NCBI RefSeq assembly: GCF_042477335.2 | Contig: NC_091262.1 | Location: forward strand, 70,976,001 to 71,040,000 | Direction of reading: 5' to 3' | Source: Ovis canadensis | Taxonomy: Eukaryota; Chordata; Mammalia; Artiodactyla; Bovidae | DNA: 64,000 nt | Shown here: positions 54,925-64,000 of the stretch, in pieces | Position numbering within the stretch: the stretch's first letter is position 1 | Layout: each line of letters begins with the position of its first letter | The notes under the pieces: generated by a model | The model's database searches: none | Told to the model about the DNA's origin: nothing | Seen by the model: only the letters and a program-made list of their open reading frames with translations | Made by a program: the position numbers and the translations under genes

Positions 54925-56286
54925 CTACCACCACCACCCACCACATCTACAGGAAACAAGGGCTTTTGAAAGTCCTGAATAAGTTATTTTCATTTTCCAC
55001 ACCCTAGAAAAGTCTCCTGAAAGCACTGATTTAGGGCTGAAGAACAGAATGACAGAATGATGGACCAACAGATTAAAAGCTTAGTGGTTAGTTCTGTATC
55101 ACACAGGATTCTGCTGGTTCCAGTAACCTTAACCACCACAGTTGCTGTTCAGAGAACTGAGTGAAAAACTCAAAAATTCAGCTCAGGAACTAAAATGAGG
55201 AATGTGTTCTTTAGTTTAAAAAAAATAACAAGGGTGACCATAGTAAAGGTCAAAGAAAAACTTTGCTAATGAGATTCCTTGTCCATAAAAAGGCCAAGAC
55301 AATTTTTGCTTCCTTTTTCAGATGATACAGACTACACTCCATGACATGTAAATCATTTGAGGACAAAAGGGGAAAATGTTACCTAACGTTCTGCTTTTAT
55401 TTAATTATGTCTTTCCTAGGGCAGAGTATAAAAGAAATGCCATGCCCAGTTACTTGCCTCTCTAAAGAAGAGGGCTTCAGAAACTGGATGTCCACAAATC
55501 ACGTTCTAAACAGCTCTTAGCAGAGCAACTGAAATAAAGTTCACACACCACTAAATCCAGCATTCTGCCTGTACACGTCGAAAACTTTATAGCAAAAATA
55601 GGTGCTCAAAATACAGTTGCTAAATGTTGTGTGGGTGAGTCCAAGACCTGGCATTCAAGAGCTATGAGATGAATATGAATATGAATTAGATGAATATTAG
55701 ATGAATAACAGAATATGAAAACTCATACATTTATGGACTTTGTTCTACCTGCCAGGTACTATGCTCAGACTTTCTATGTACCATTTCATTTAATTCTCAT
55801 CACAGCCCCCTGTGATAGTGATTCCAATTTCACAGTGAGGTCATCAAGGCTGAGGGAGGGGAGGTGACCTGTCCAAGTCACATGGCTCAGAGTGAAAGAT
55901 CCCAGGCATTCTGACTCCAGAACCTGATCTTGCTTTCAGAAAATACAGAAAAATAAACTGTCCGATGTTCATATAATGGGAGTACCATAAAGATCACACA
56001 AATGGAATACCTAAAAATGAATGAAATACAACCTATGCTTCAAGATACATGAATCTCAGGAACATAACGAGAAAAAGAACAAATGATAGAAAAAAAATAT
56101 TCACTATGATTACATTCATATAAAGGTCAAAACAGGCTAAAGTAAACATTATGTTGTTTAGTTAAATACACAGATGGAAAACTCTAAAGTGAAGCAAAAC
56201 AAATCTAAGGAACTTGCCCTCTGGGAGGGTCAAGATTGGACCAGATAGGGAACAACATACTAGTAATTTTCTTTTTCTTCAGTCAG

Positions 56287-57835
56287 GTACTGAGAGAGTC
56301 AATTCCTAGGCAGGTTGATAAGAAGTCCGGGGGTCCCCAAGGAGAGAGGGGTCTGGAATTCTCAAGGAGGAGAAGAGGACAAACGTTTTCTTCCCTCTAC
56401 ATTCCTTAGTCTTAGTCATATAAAATGGTTTTTTTATACACAACAACTTAGTTTAAACTCTGTGCTAAGGATTATATAACAACAATGCATCCTGCTTGAG
56501 GACAATTTCTCCTTCCTAAAAACCTTCTGGCTAATCCTGTTATCAGGATTCAGATGTAAATTGAAGTAAGTAGGGAAAACCACTAGACCATTCAGTTCAG
56601 TTCAGTTCAGTCGCTCAGTGTCCGACTCTTTGCAACCCCATGAATCGCAGCACGCCAGGCCTCCCTGTTCATCACCATCTCCGGGAGTTCACTCAGACTC
56701 ATGTCCATCGAGTCCGTGATGCCATCCAGCCATCTCATCCTCGGTCGTCCCCTTCTCCTCCTGCCCCCAATCTCTCTCAGCATCACAGTCTTTTCCAATG
56801 AGTCAATTCATCGCACAAGGTGTCCAAAGTACTGGAGCTTCAGCTTTAGCATCATTCCTTCCAAAGAAATCCCAGGGTTGATCTCCTTCAGAATGGACTG
56901 GTTGGATCTCCTTGCAGTCCAAGGGACTCTCAAGAGTCTTCTCCAACACCACAGTTCAAACGCATCAATTCTTCGGCGCTCAGCCTTCTTCACAGTCCAA
57001 CTCTCACATCCATACATGACCACAGGAAAAACCATAGCCTTGACTAGACAGACCTTAGTCGGTAAAGTAACGTCTCTACTTTTGAATATACTATCTAGGT
57101 TGGTCATAACTTTTCTTCCAAGGAGTAAGAGTCTTTTAATTTCATGGCTGCAGTCACCATCTGCAGTGATTTTGGAGCCCCAAAAAATAAAGTCTGACAC
57201 TGTTTCCACTGTTTCCCCATCTATTTCCCATGAAGTGATGGGACTGGATGCCATGATCTTCGTTTTCTGAATGTTGAGCTTTAAGCCAACTTTTTCACTC
57301 TCCTCTTTCACTTTCATCAAGAGGCTTTTTAGCTCCTCTTCACTTTCTGCCATAACGGTGGTGTCATCTGCATATCTGAGGATGAGATGGCTGGATGGCA
57401 TCACCAACTCGATGGACATGAGTGAGTAAACTCCAGGAGTTGGTGATGCACAGGCAGGCCTGGTGTGCTGTGATTCATGGGGTGCAAGAGTTGGACTGAG
57501 CGAATGAACTGAACTGAATCCTGTTATCTTAAAATGGAAATTATGGGAGTGGGTCTACTAAGATCTTTACAACCTCCAGACATTCTTTTGATTCATTGTA
57601 ATAACTAATTAAAAGGTATTTAACTCCATTGCTAACACTAGCGAGGGGGCACTCTTTCTGCCCCCTTCTGATGTCTCTGTCAGAAGCTTTCTCTATCTCT
57701 TTTATGCTTTAATAAAACTTTATTACACAAAAGCTCTGAGCGATTAAGCCTGTCTTTGGCCCCAGATTGAATTCTTCTCCTCTGGAGGCCAAGAATCCCG
57801 GCGTCATTCGTGGTTCAGCAACAACCTTTCAGTAC
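56287..57835 (+). mobile_element. Solo LTR of an endogenous retrovirus, interrupted by BovB
   Basis: The sequence 56291-57831 starts TGAGAGAG, ends CAACCTTTCA, and is flanked by GTAC on both sides (56287-56290, 57832-57835). Removing the BovB insertion leaves about 557 bp, a plausible LTR, with a polyadenylation signal AATAAA near 57711. No internal retroviral genes adjoin it, so it is a solo LTR left by recombination. The family resembles bovine ERV LTRs; the exact class is not assigned. Confidence 0.7.
56533..57528 (+). mobile_element. BovB LINE, complex fold-back insertion
   Basis: AATCCTGTTATC at 56533-56544 and 57517-57528 looks like the target-site duplication, inside the LTR. The insert has three parts: about 46 bp of BovB-like internal sequence, then about 790 bp of the BovB 3' end in antisense (starting TTCAGTTCAGTTCAGTTCAG), then about 140 bp of the same 3' end in sense (from about 57380, ending GAACTGAACTGAA). 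Both outer ends of the inverted pair are BovB 3' termini. Reverse-transcriptase-derived frames remain but the element is a fragment. Confidence 0.75.
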
Positions 57836-58204
57836 AAACTACATAGGTATTCATTTTATTATTATTCTTTACATTGAAGGCACATTATATAGATATTTGT
57901 TTTCTATTTCATAAGAAAAAAAATCAATATTATGTCAGATTTGACCTTCTCAATGAAACTGGAGTGAGCAGGCACACCCACCCACTCACCTCAGTGCAAA
58001 CTGGCCTATTATCTATCTCTCCTGTTAGATACCAAAAAGCAGGTTCACCAAAAGACAAAACAACGTAGGAATAAACTTAACAAAAGAAGTGCAAGACTTG
58101 TAAACTGAAAATTATAAAACTGCTGAGGAAAATTAAAGATCTAAATACACAGAGAGATATCTCATGCTCATGGATCAAAAGACACACCACACTTAAACTT
58201 TTTA

Positions 58205-58400
58205 AAAAACTAGCTCAGTCGGTAAAGAGGCTACCTGAAGTGAAGGAGACCTGGGTTCAATCCCTGGGTAGGGAAGATCCCCTGAAGAAGGAAATGGCAA
58301 CCCACTCCAGTATCCTTGCCTGGAAAATCCCATGGACAGGGGAGCCTGGCGGGCTGCAGTTCATGGGGTCGCAGAGTCGGGCACAGCTGAGCAACTGACA
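58205..58400 (+). mobile_element. Bov-tA SINE
   Basis: Plus-strand copy inserted in the L1 fragment. Confidence 0.85.
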
Positions 58401-58404
58401 CCAC

Positions 58405-58510
58405 CAGTGGATAAGACTCCACACCTCCAGTGTCTGCACTGCAGGGGGCATGGGTTTGATCCCTGGTTGGGGAACTAAGGTCCCGCATGCCGTGCGGTAC
58501 AGACAAAAGA
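58405..58510 (+). mobile_element. CHR-type SINE
   Basis: Contains GGTTTGATCCCTGGTTGGGG and GTCCCGCATGCCGTGCGGTA; adjacent to the Bov-tA. Confidence 0.75.
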
Positions 58511-60577
58511 TTTTTTGAAAAGTTAAAATACCTCTCCTCTCCCCCTCAAAAAATTTTTTTAAAAAACTGATCAGCAGGGATTTCCTCAGAAATTGACAAG
58601 ATAATGCTAAAATTTGTACATAACTGCAATAGATATATAAACTGAAAAAGAAGAAGAAAGCTGGAGAACTTTCACTTCCTGTTTTCAAAACTACCCTGGG
58701 AAAGGAGAATCTTATCAACAAATGGTGCTGGGAAATTTTGGATATCTACATGCAAAAAAGATGATCTTAGACTCTCTCCTCATACCGTATATGAAAATTA
58801 ACTCAAAATGAATCACACTTGAATGTAAGTGCTACAGCAACATTTTATAAGATAACACAGGAGAAAATCTTTGAAATCTTCAATTGTAATTGCACAGATG
58901 TCATAGATATAACACCAAAAGTGTGGTCTATAAAAGAAAAAAAAAAGGTAAACTGGACATCAACAACATTCAAAATCTTAGTGCTTCAAAAGACATCAGT
59001 AAGAAAGTGAAAAAAATAAAAATAAAAATAAAGTGAAAAGATAAGCAACAAAGTGAGAGCAGAACATTTGCAAAACACATATCTGAGAGGATTTGTATGT
59101 AGAATATGCAGAGAACCCTTGTACCTCAATAAAACAACTGGTTCAATCAAAAACAGATCAAAGATTTATATAAACATTTCACCTAACTAGATATACTGAA
59201 AAGCACATAAAAAGATGTTCACAATCATTACTTATTAGGGAAATGCAAACTCAAACCACAAGGAGCTACCACGTCACAGCAGACAGACAATAACTAGTGT
59301 TGGTGAGGATAAACCAGGAAGCTTCATCCACTGCTTGCGTGAATGCAAAATGGTGCAGCCCTTTTGGAAAATACTTTAAGTTTCTTTAAAAGTTAAGTAT
59401 AAATTTACCCTAGGACCTGGGAATTCTACTCTTAGGTATCTGCCAGGAGAAGCAAAAACATTAACCCACACCAATATCTGTACTCAAATGTTCTTGGCAG
59501 AATGCTTCAAATAGGCAAAAAAAAAAAAAGAAACAACCCAAATATCCACTGAGTGGGGAACAGACAAAATGTGATGCAAGCATACAATGGAACGCTATTT
59601 GGCAATAAAAGGAATGAAGTGCTAACACGCGCTATACAGATAAAGTTTAAAAACATGGCCTTAAGAGAAGCCAGACACAAAAGTTCACATTGCACGGCCC
59701 TATTTATGTGATATGTTCAGAAAAGGCAAGCTTACAGAATTACAAAGTATACTAGTATACTAGGAGTTGCCTCCAGCTAGGGACTTGAAATTGGCTCAAG
59801 GGATCTTACTGGGGAGATGGAAGTGTGCTAACACTGATTTATGGTGAGGCGTACACAGCTTGCTAAATGCACCAAAACATCACTGAACACTTAAAATGGG
59901 TGAATTATATACAATCTGTAAAATACGCTTCAATACGACCATATATCTTAGAAAATATATTCAGCCTATCCTGTTAGTGCTCCCCTAAATTCCTGGGCTC
60001 CTCACCACCGCCCTGACAGGCAGACTCTTTTATGCCCATTTCACAGATGGGGACAGGCTCAGGAAGGGCTCAGGGCTTCCCCCACCACAGCGGTCTCAAA
60101 GCCAAGCAGAGATCCTCTCTTGGGTCCTTGGAATTACTTGGTTTCTTCCCAACCTTCTCAATTCAAAAGGGCTTTTGGTTGGAGTCAAGCACTCACTAAC
60201 ACCCAAAAGAAATAAAAGTAAGGTTAAGCCAAGTCAAGTGATTTGGAGACAGTGCTAAAGATTACTTGAATGACTTTTCTGGAGTGTATCTTATCTCTGT
60301 GCATTTTTTCCCCTTAAAAACAGAAATGCCATAGGAGAAATGCCATGTGACAGGAAGGTATTGAGCAAGACTTGACATAAAGGGCAGAGCCCTCTGGGCC
60401 ACACTGAACAGAGACTGCTGACTCAACTCTCAGGAGTAAGGAGTTCAGATGGGATTGCTGATACATCCCGTGATTTCCTGGTGGAGGTCACTGTCCAGTC
60501 ACTGATCGTGCCGCCCTACCTCAGGCCAACTGTAAGCTGACTAAGAGCAACCAGCCTGGGGCAAAGGCGAAATACTT

Positions 60578-60617
60578 GTTCTTGAAATACTTGGCATGTT
60601 CTTGAAATACTTGGCAT
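60578..60617. repeat. 20-bp unit repeated twice
   Basis: GTTCTTGAAATACTTGGCAT at 60578-60597 and exactly again at 60598-60617. Confidence 0.9.
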
Positions 60618-60769
60618 CACTGCCAAGGGGTCCACCTTCAAGCCAGCTAGGGGCTGGGAAGAGTTCTCATGGGCTGCTCATTGAGAGGAATATGTATAGT
60701 ACCCCTTCCTGGCACATGCTCTGAGCACTGCTAAGCCCTGAGTCGGCATTGGGTGGGGGCGAGGGGGCT

Positions 60770-61030
60770 GCTAGCTCAGCTGGTAAAGAATCCGCCTGCA
60801 ATGTAGCAGACCCCGGTTCAATTCCTAGGTCAGGAAGATCCACTGGAAAAGGGACAGGCTACCTAGTCCAGTGTTCTTGGGTTTCCCAGCTAGCTCAGCT
60901 GGTAAAGAATCTGCCTGCACTGCAGGAGACCTGAGTTCGATCCCTGGGTTGGGAAGATCCCCTGGAGAAGGGAACGACTCCAGTACTCTGGCCTGGAGAA
61001 TTCCACGGACTGAGTGACTTTCACTCACAG
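60770..61030 (+). mobile_element. Two Bov-tA SINEs in tandem
   Basis: A truncated copy (60770-60888) is followed directly by a second copy (60889-61030). Both carry GCTAGCTCAGCTGGTAAAGA heads. Confidence 0.8.
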
Positions 61031-61314
61031 AGCCCACCACCACCTCAGATTTTCCAGAGGAGAATCAAGAGGTTTGGAGTGAGATTACATCATTTGTTCA
61101 AACTAATACAGCAGATGCGGGAAGAACAGGAATTACACCTGGGGGTCTATGCAAGTCTACAACCCACAGTCCCGACCACCCTGCCCAGCATCTGGCTTGT
61201 ACAAGGACAGCCCTCCTGGGCTAACTGCATTCCCCCAGTTCAGTCCTGCTCAGCTCTGCTCTCCATCTGTTTCTTTTCTTAAAATATAAGAGTGATACTT
61301 TGTAACAAGATGGA

Positions 61315-61615
61315 TTAACTATAAAAACATAATGCCAGTGAAAGAAGCCAGACACCAAAGCAGTCCACCTTGTATGATTCCATTTATGAAGTTTCTGGAA
61401 AGGGCAAGACAATAAAGACAAAAGGCAAATCCTTGGGGACAGGAGGCTGGGATGAGTACAGGCACAGGGGAACTTTCTAGAATGATGGGCGTGTCCTAAA
61501 ACTGAACTGTGGTAACACTTGCACAACTGTCTGAATTTACTAAAAATCACTGTACTATGAGATAGGTGAATTGTATGGCATGGAAACATACCTCTTCAAT
61601 AAAGCTGTTTCTAAA
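61315..61615 (+). mobile_element. L1 3' UTR fragment
   Basis: Contains the L1-type GATTCCATTTATGAAGTTTC and ends AATAAAGCTGTTTCTAAAAA. Confidence 0.55.
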
Positions 61616-63204
61616 AAGTGGTAATAACACACACCCTTAAATATATAAAGTGAAAGGTGGTTATTCAGAAGTATAATGACTGCCACTAGACCCTCTATTA
61701 TCCTATCTTTTCCTCCCAACTTCAACATGTACAAGTTCTGGACTTTTCCCTCTCCCTCTCTGCCTCCTCTTGGCCCTGTGGATATTCTTAAGGAGGCTTC
61801 TGAAGCCTTCCCAGGAAAAGGTGGCACTCCCTTCCTCTCCACCACAGCCCCCAGCTTGAGACCAGCAGAGGGGAGGGGGCGTCAGCATTCTCCCAGCTCC
61901 TCACCTCTTCTGTTGCCAACACTCCAGACCTTCTCCTTCAGAGCCCCACTGCCCAGCAATGACCTCAAAACTCCCCTCAAGCCCCTTTCTCCCAGTGACT
62001 CCTGGCTCACATCTCCTCTCCTCCCAACACCGCCCCCCCCATATCCCAACATCCTCCTAATGGCTTGTGCAACGGTGAACTTCACCTTCAATCCACTTAA
62101 TTTTCCTTCTCAGTGCACTCAGATCTCTATACTGGAAGAAACCTTCCTCTAGTCCCATTCCTCTCCTGGTGACCTATGTTCTTCTTTCTCCCCCTCACAA
62201 GCCTGTCGGAAGAATAGCCAGTACAGCATACCTTGTGCGGTTTGCACCAAGGGACCTCTTCCTCTGTCATCCATGCATCGGAGTCTGGCTCCTGCCTCCA
62301 CCACTGCAGGAACTTGTCCTCCAGGACCTTCCAAGCCCATACTCAAGATGTAACATATCCCACTAGCATCAGCCCAGACCCACCAGTTCCCTCGCTGTCA
62401 TCCATTCATCCCAGCCCCAAATGGAAAACGGAGAAAGCCAATTCAGTGTAACCAACACAGGTTAAATAACCATCATAAAGCACAGAAGAGTGCTCTGCAA
62501 TGATCTAAGTGTGCCCAGTATACTAATCTTCTCTAAACAAATTTGTGATAATGAGTGCTATGTTCACGCAAGGAAAACGTAAACCTCAATAAAAATGTAA
62601 GTCTAAAAGTCTATGCAGAAAAGAAAAAGTCTATGTAGGTTCTATGGGAAAAGCTCTTTCAAATGCTCTTTTGTTTCCCCCTACACTTTGAATTTTCTAT
62701 TTTGTACTGGGGTGTTAACTGGCTATACCTCAAACGCTCCTCTAACGCTCAGTTTCCAAAGTCAAGACAGCAAGTGTCGGCAGTTGGCCGAGGAGTGAAC
62801 TTGGCCGGCAGGGATATGAACTGAGGCCAACCATGATTCAGCAGCCACGCTTCCCGTGCCCAGCTTTAGCACCAGCATCCGCCCTTCTTTAGGGACAGAA
62901 ATTTCAGTCTGCGCCCACTTCTTTTTGCTTTTCTTGCTTCATTCCATTTTGATATGAAGTAGTTTACCCAGGGAAACTAGCAACACTTAAAAAAAATTTC
63001 CTGGGAGCAAAGGGTAATCACCTATACTGAATAATGTTTAACCAATACATGCTTTTTAAAGTTAGTTGTATAAAAACCAGGGTGTCTGATGAAGCAGCCA
63101 GTCTGCTATCAGTGACCCGTATTTAATACCCCATCTTTCTGACTTGTGTTGAGAGGCAGAGGAGAAAACTGAGCTGGGTAGTTAATACTCGGATTACTCC
63201 TCTC

Positions 63205-63415
63205 TAACTGGGTCAGGTCTGTGCGTGTCCGACTCTTTGTAACCCCATGGACTGTAGCCCGCCCGTCTCCTCTGTCCATGGGATTCTCTAGGCAAGAATA
63301 TTGGAGTGGGTTGCCATGCCCTCCTCCAGGGGATCTTCCCAACCCAGAGATCGAACCTGGGTCTCCCACATTACAGGCAGATTCTTTACCATCTGACCCA
63401 CCAGGGAAGCCGGGG
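63205..63415 (-). mobile_element. Bov-tA SINE
   Basis: Minus-strand copy; GGGTCAGGTCTG flanks it on both sides (63210-63221 and 63413-63424), an apparent target-site duplication. Confidence 0.85.
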
Positions 63416-63552
63416 TCAGGTCTGGGTTAAGTATTAAAAAGGTATCACACTGCCAATGAAAATAACTTTTTAATCAAGCTGAATTTCCTATTCAGCTAGC
63501 ATATAAAAAGCATTCAAGAACTAAGTCATTCAATAATCATCAAATTATAGAG

Positions 63553-63797
63553 CTGGTTGCCTGGAAAATCCCATGGACAGAGGAGCCTGGTAGGCTGCAG
63601 TCCATGGGGTCGCTAAGAGTCAGACACAACTGAGTGACTTCACTTTCACCTTTCACTTTCACGCACTGGAGAAGGAAATGGCAACCCACTCCACTGTTCT
63701 TGCCTGGAGAATCCCAGGAATGGTGGAGCCTGGCAGAGGGCAGGGCGGGGCGGGGGGTACAGCGGTTGCACAGAGTCGGACTCAACTGAAGCGACTT

Positions 63798-63830
<33 letters not shown>
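63553..63830 (+). mobile_element. Bov-A2 SINE with AGC tail
   Basis: Two-monomer Bov-A2 on the plus strand ending in (AGC)n at 63798-63830. Confidence 0.85.
63798..63830. repeat. AGC triplet microsatellite
   Basis: About ten AGC units forming the Bov-A2 tail. Confidence 0.9.
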
Positions 63831-63832
<2 letters not shown>

Positions 63833-64000
63833 TTCACCTAAACCAACCCCTATTTAACAGATTATGAAACTGATATCCTGGGAAGGAAACACACGTGAGG
63901 CAGCCCTGTTAAGCCGTCACAAGCACAGATGCTAGGTCTAATCTGGCAGCCTCTGGCCACACTTGGTGACTAGGCACTTCAAAGGTGACCAGTTGAGACA

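Larger units (their letters stand above)
58000..59945 (+). mobile_element. L1 3'-end fragments
   Basis: Old mammalian L1 ORF2 tail and 3' UTR-type sequence, recognised from segments such as GGGAAATGCAAACTCAAACC and ATTTGGCAATAAAAGGAATG. It is interrupted by SINEs at 58205-58510. Confidence 0.6.
54649..64000 (-). other. LGMN: LGMN 5' intron (presumed), repeat-rich
   Basis: Because the upstream legumain exon was not found, this is presumed to be intron interior. It holds a CA microsatellite (54881-54923), a MIR-like piece (about 55735-55935), a solo LTR with a BovB insertion (56291-57831), L1 fragments (about 58000-59940, 61315-61615), SINEs (58205-58510, 60770-61030, 63205-63415, 63553-63830) and an AGC microsatellite (63798-63830). 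61.65-63.2 kb shows nothing recognisable. A distinct gene cannot be excluded, but no exon-like frame with splice sites was seen. Confidence 0.5.

Noticed and set aside
56701-57419. 189- and 203-codon frames on opposite strands
   Set aside because: Both run through the BovB fragment inside the LTR; the antisense frame is the BovB reading, the other its mirror.
61676-62152. 158-codon frame at 61.7-62.2 kb
   Set aside because: A pyrimidine-rich tract gives Ser/Pro-rich translation; no splice sites, domain or homology are visible.
1-64000. CRISPR array, phage, operon or other prokaryotic system
   Set aside because: The window is vertebrate nuclear DNA; its regular repeats are SINEs and microsatellites, and no regularly spaced repeat-spacer structure was seen.
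54649-64000. Legumain exon encoding the signal peptide and the GWYNYRHQ segment
   Set aside because: Looked for on the minus strand in this stretch and not found; presumed to lie beyond the window.

Overview
This window is nuclear DNA from a ruminant, most likely a bovid. The evidence is the repeat content: BovB (RTE-type) LINE fragments, more than twenty tRNA-derived Bov-tA and Bov-A2 SINEs, CHR-type cetartiodactyl SINEs, and the absence of primate or rodent SINEs. The species cannot be fixed from sequence alone. Long introns with GT/AG junctions and scattered short exons show a vertebrate genome. Most open frames longer than 60 codons are chance frames or run through SINEs.

Two protein-coding genes are present, arranged tail to tail. 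Left part (1 to about 30.9 kb, + strand): the last five coding exons of RIN3, a Rab5-family guanine-nucleotide exchange factor. They encode the proline-rich region, RIN-homology region, VPS9 catalytic domain and Ras-association domain, and end in a TGA at 30030-30032 and an AATAAA at 30888. The 5' exons, including the SH2 domain, lie upstream of the window. Right part (about 39.45 to 54.65 kb and beyond, - strand): LGMN, the asparaginyl endopeptidase legumain. Twelve coding exons are present, from the residue equivalent to human 47 through the stop codon, with every junction in phase and the total length (387 residues) exactly matching human 47-433. The first coding exon (signal peptide and start of the protease domain) was not found and should lie beyond base 64000. 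About 8.5 kb of intergenic DNA separates the two polyadenylation sites. The two genes are neighbours in human 14q32 as well; both products act in the endosome/lysosome system, but nothing here shows co-regulation.

Everything else is intron or intergenic DNA dominated by transposon fossils: Bov-tA/Bov-A2 SINEs, CHR SINEs, two structurally rearranged BovB insertions, L1 3' remnants, a mariner-type MITE, an hAT-type MITE, a solo endogenous-retrovirus LTR carrying one of the BovB insertions, MIR-type remnants, simple repeats, and a probable 5'-truncated retrocopy of an mRNA 3' end.

The most interesting points are: (1) legumain whose catalytic Cys and His are intact but whose substrate-pocket strand carries Phe at both positions that are Ser215 and Tyr217 in human, together with other unusual substitutions, suggesting a lineage-specific or duplicated legumain with altered specificity; (2) a recent 6-kb-spaced duplication of a SINE plus an old MIR in RIN3 intron 7, followed by a tandem duplication with microhomology; (3) two BovB insertions with inverted structures, one of them about 120 bp upstream of the legumain catalytic-cysteine exon. 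No CRISPR array, RNA gene or bacterial-type system is present.
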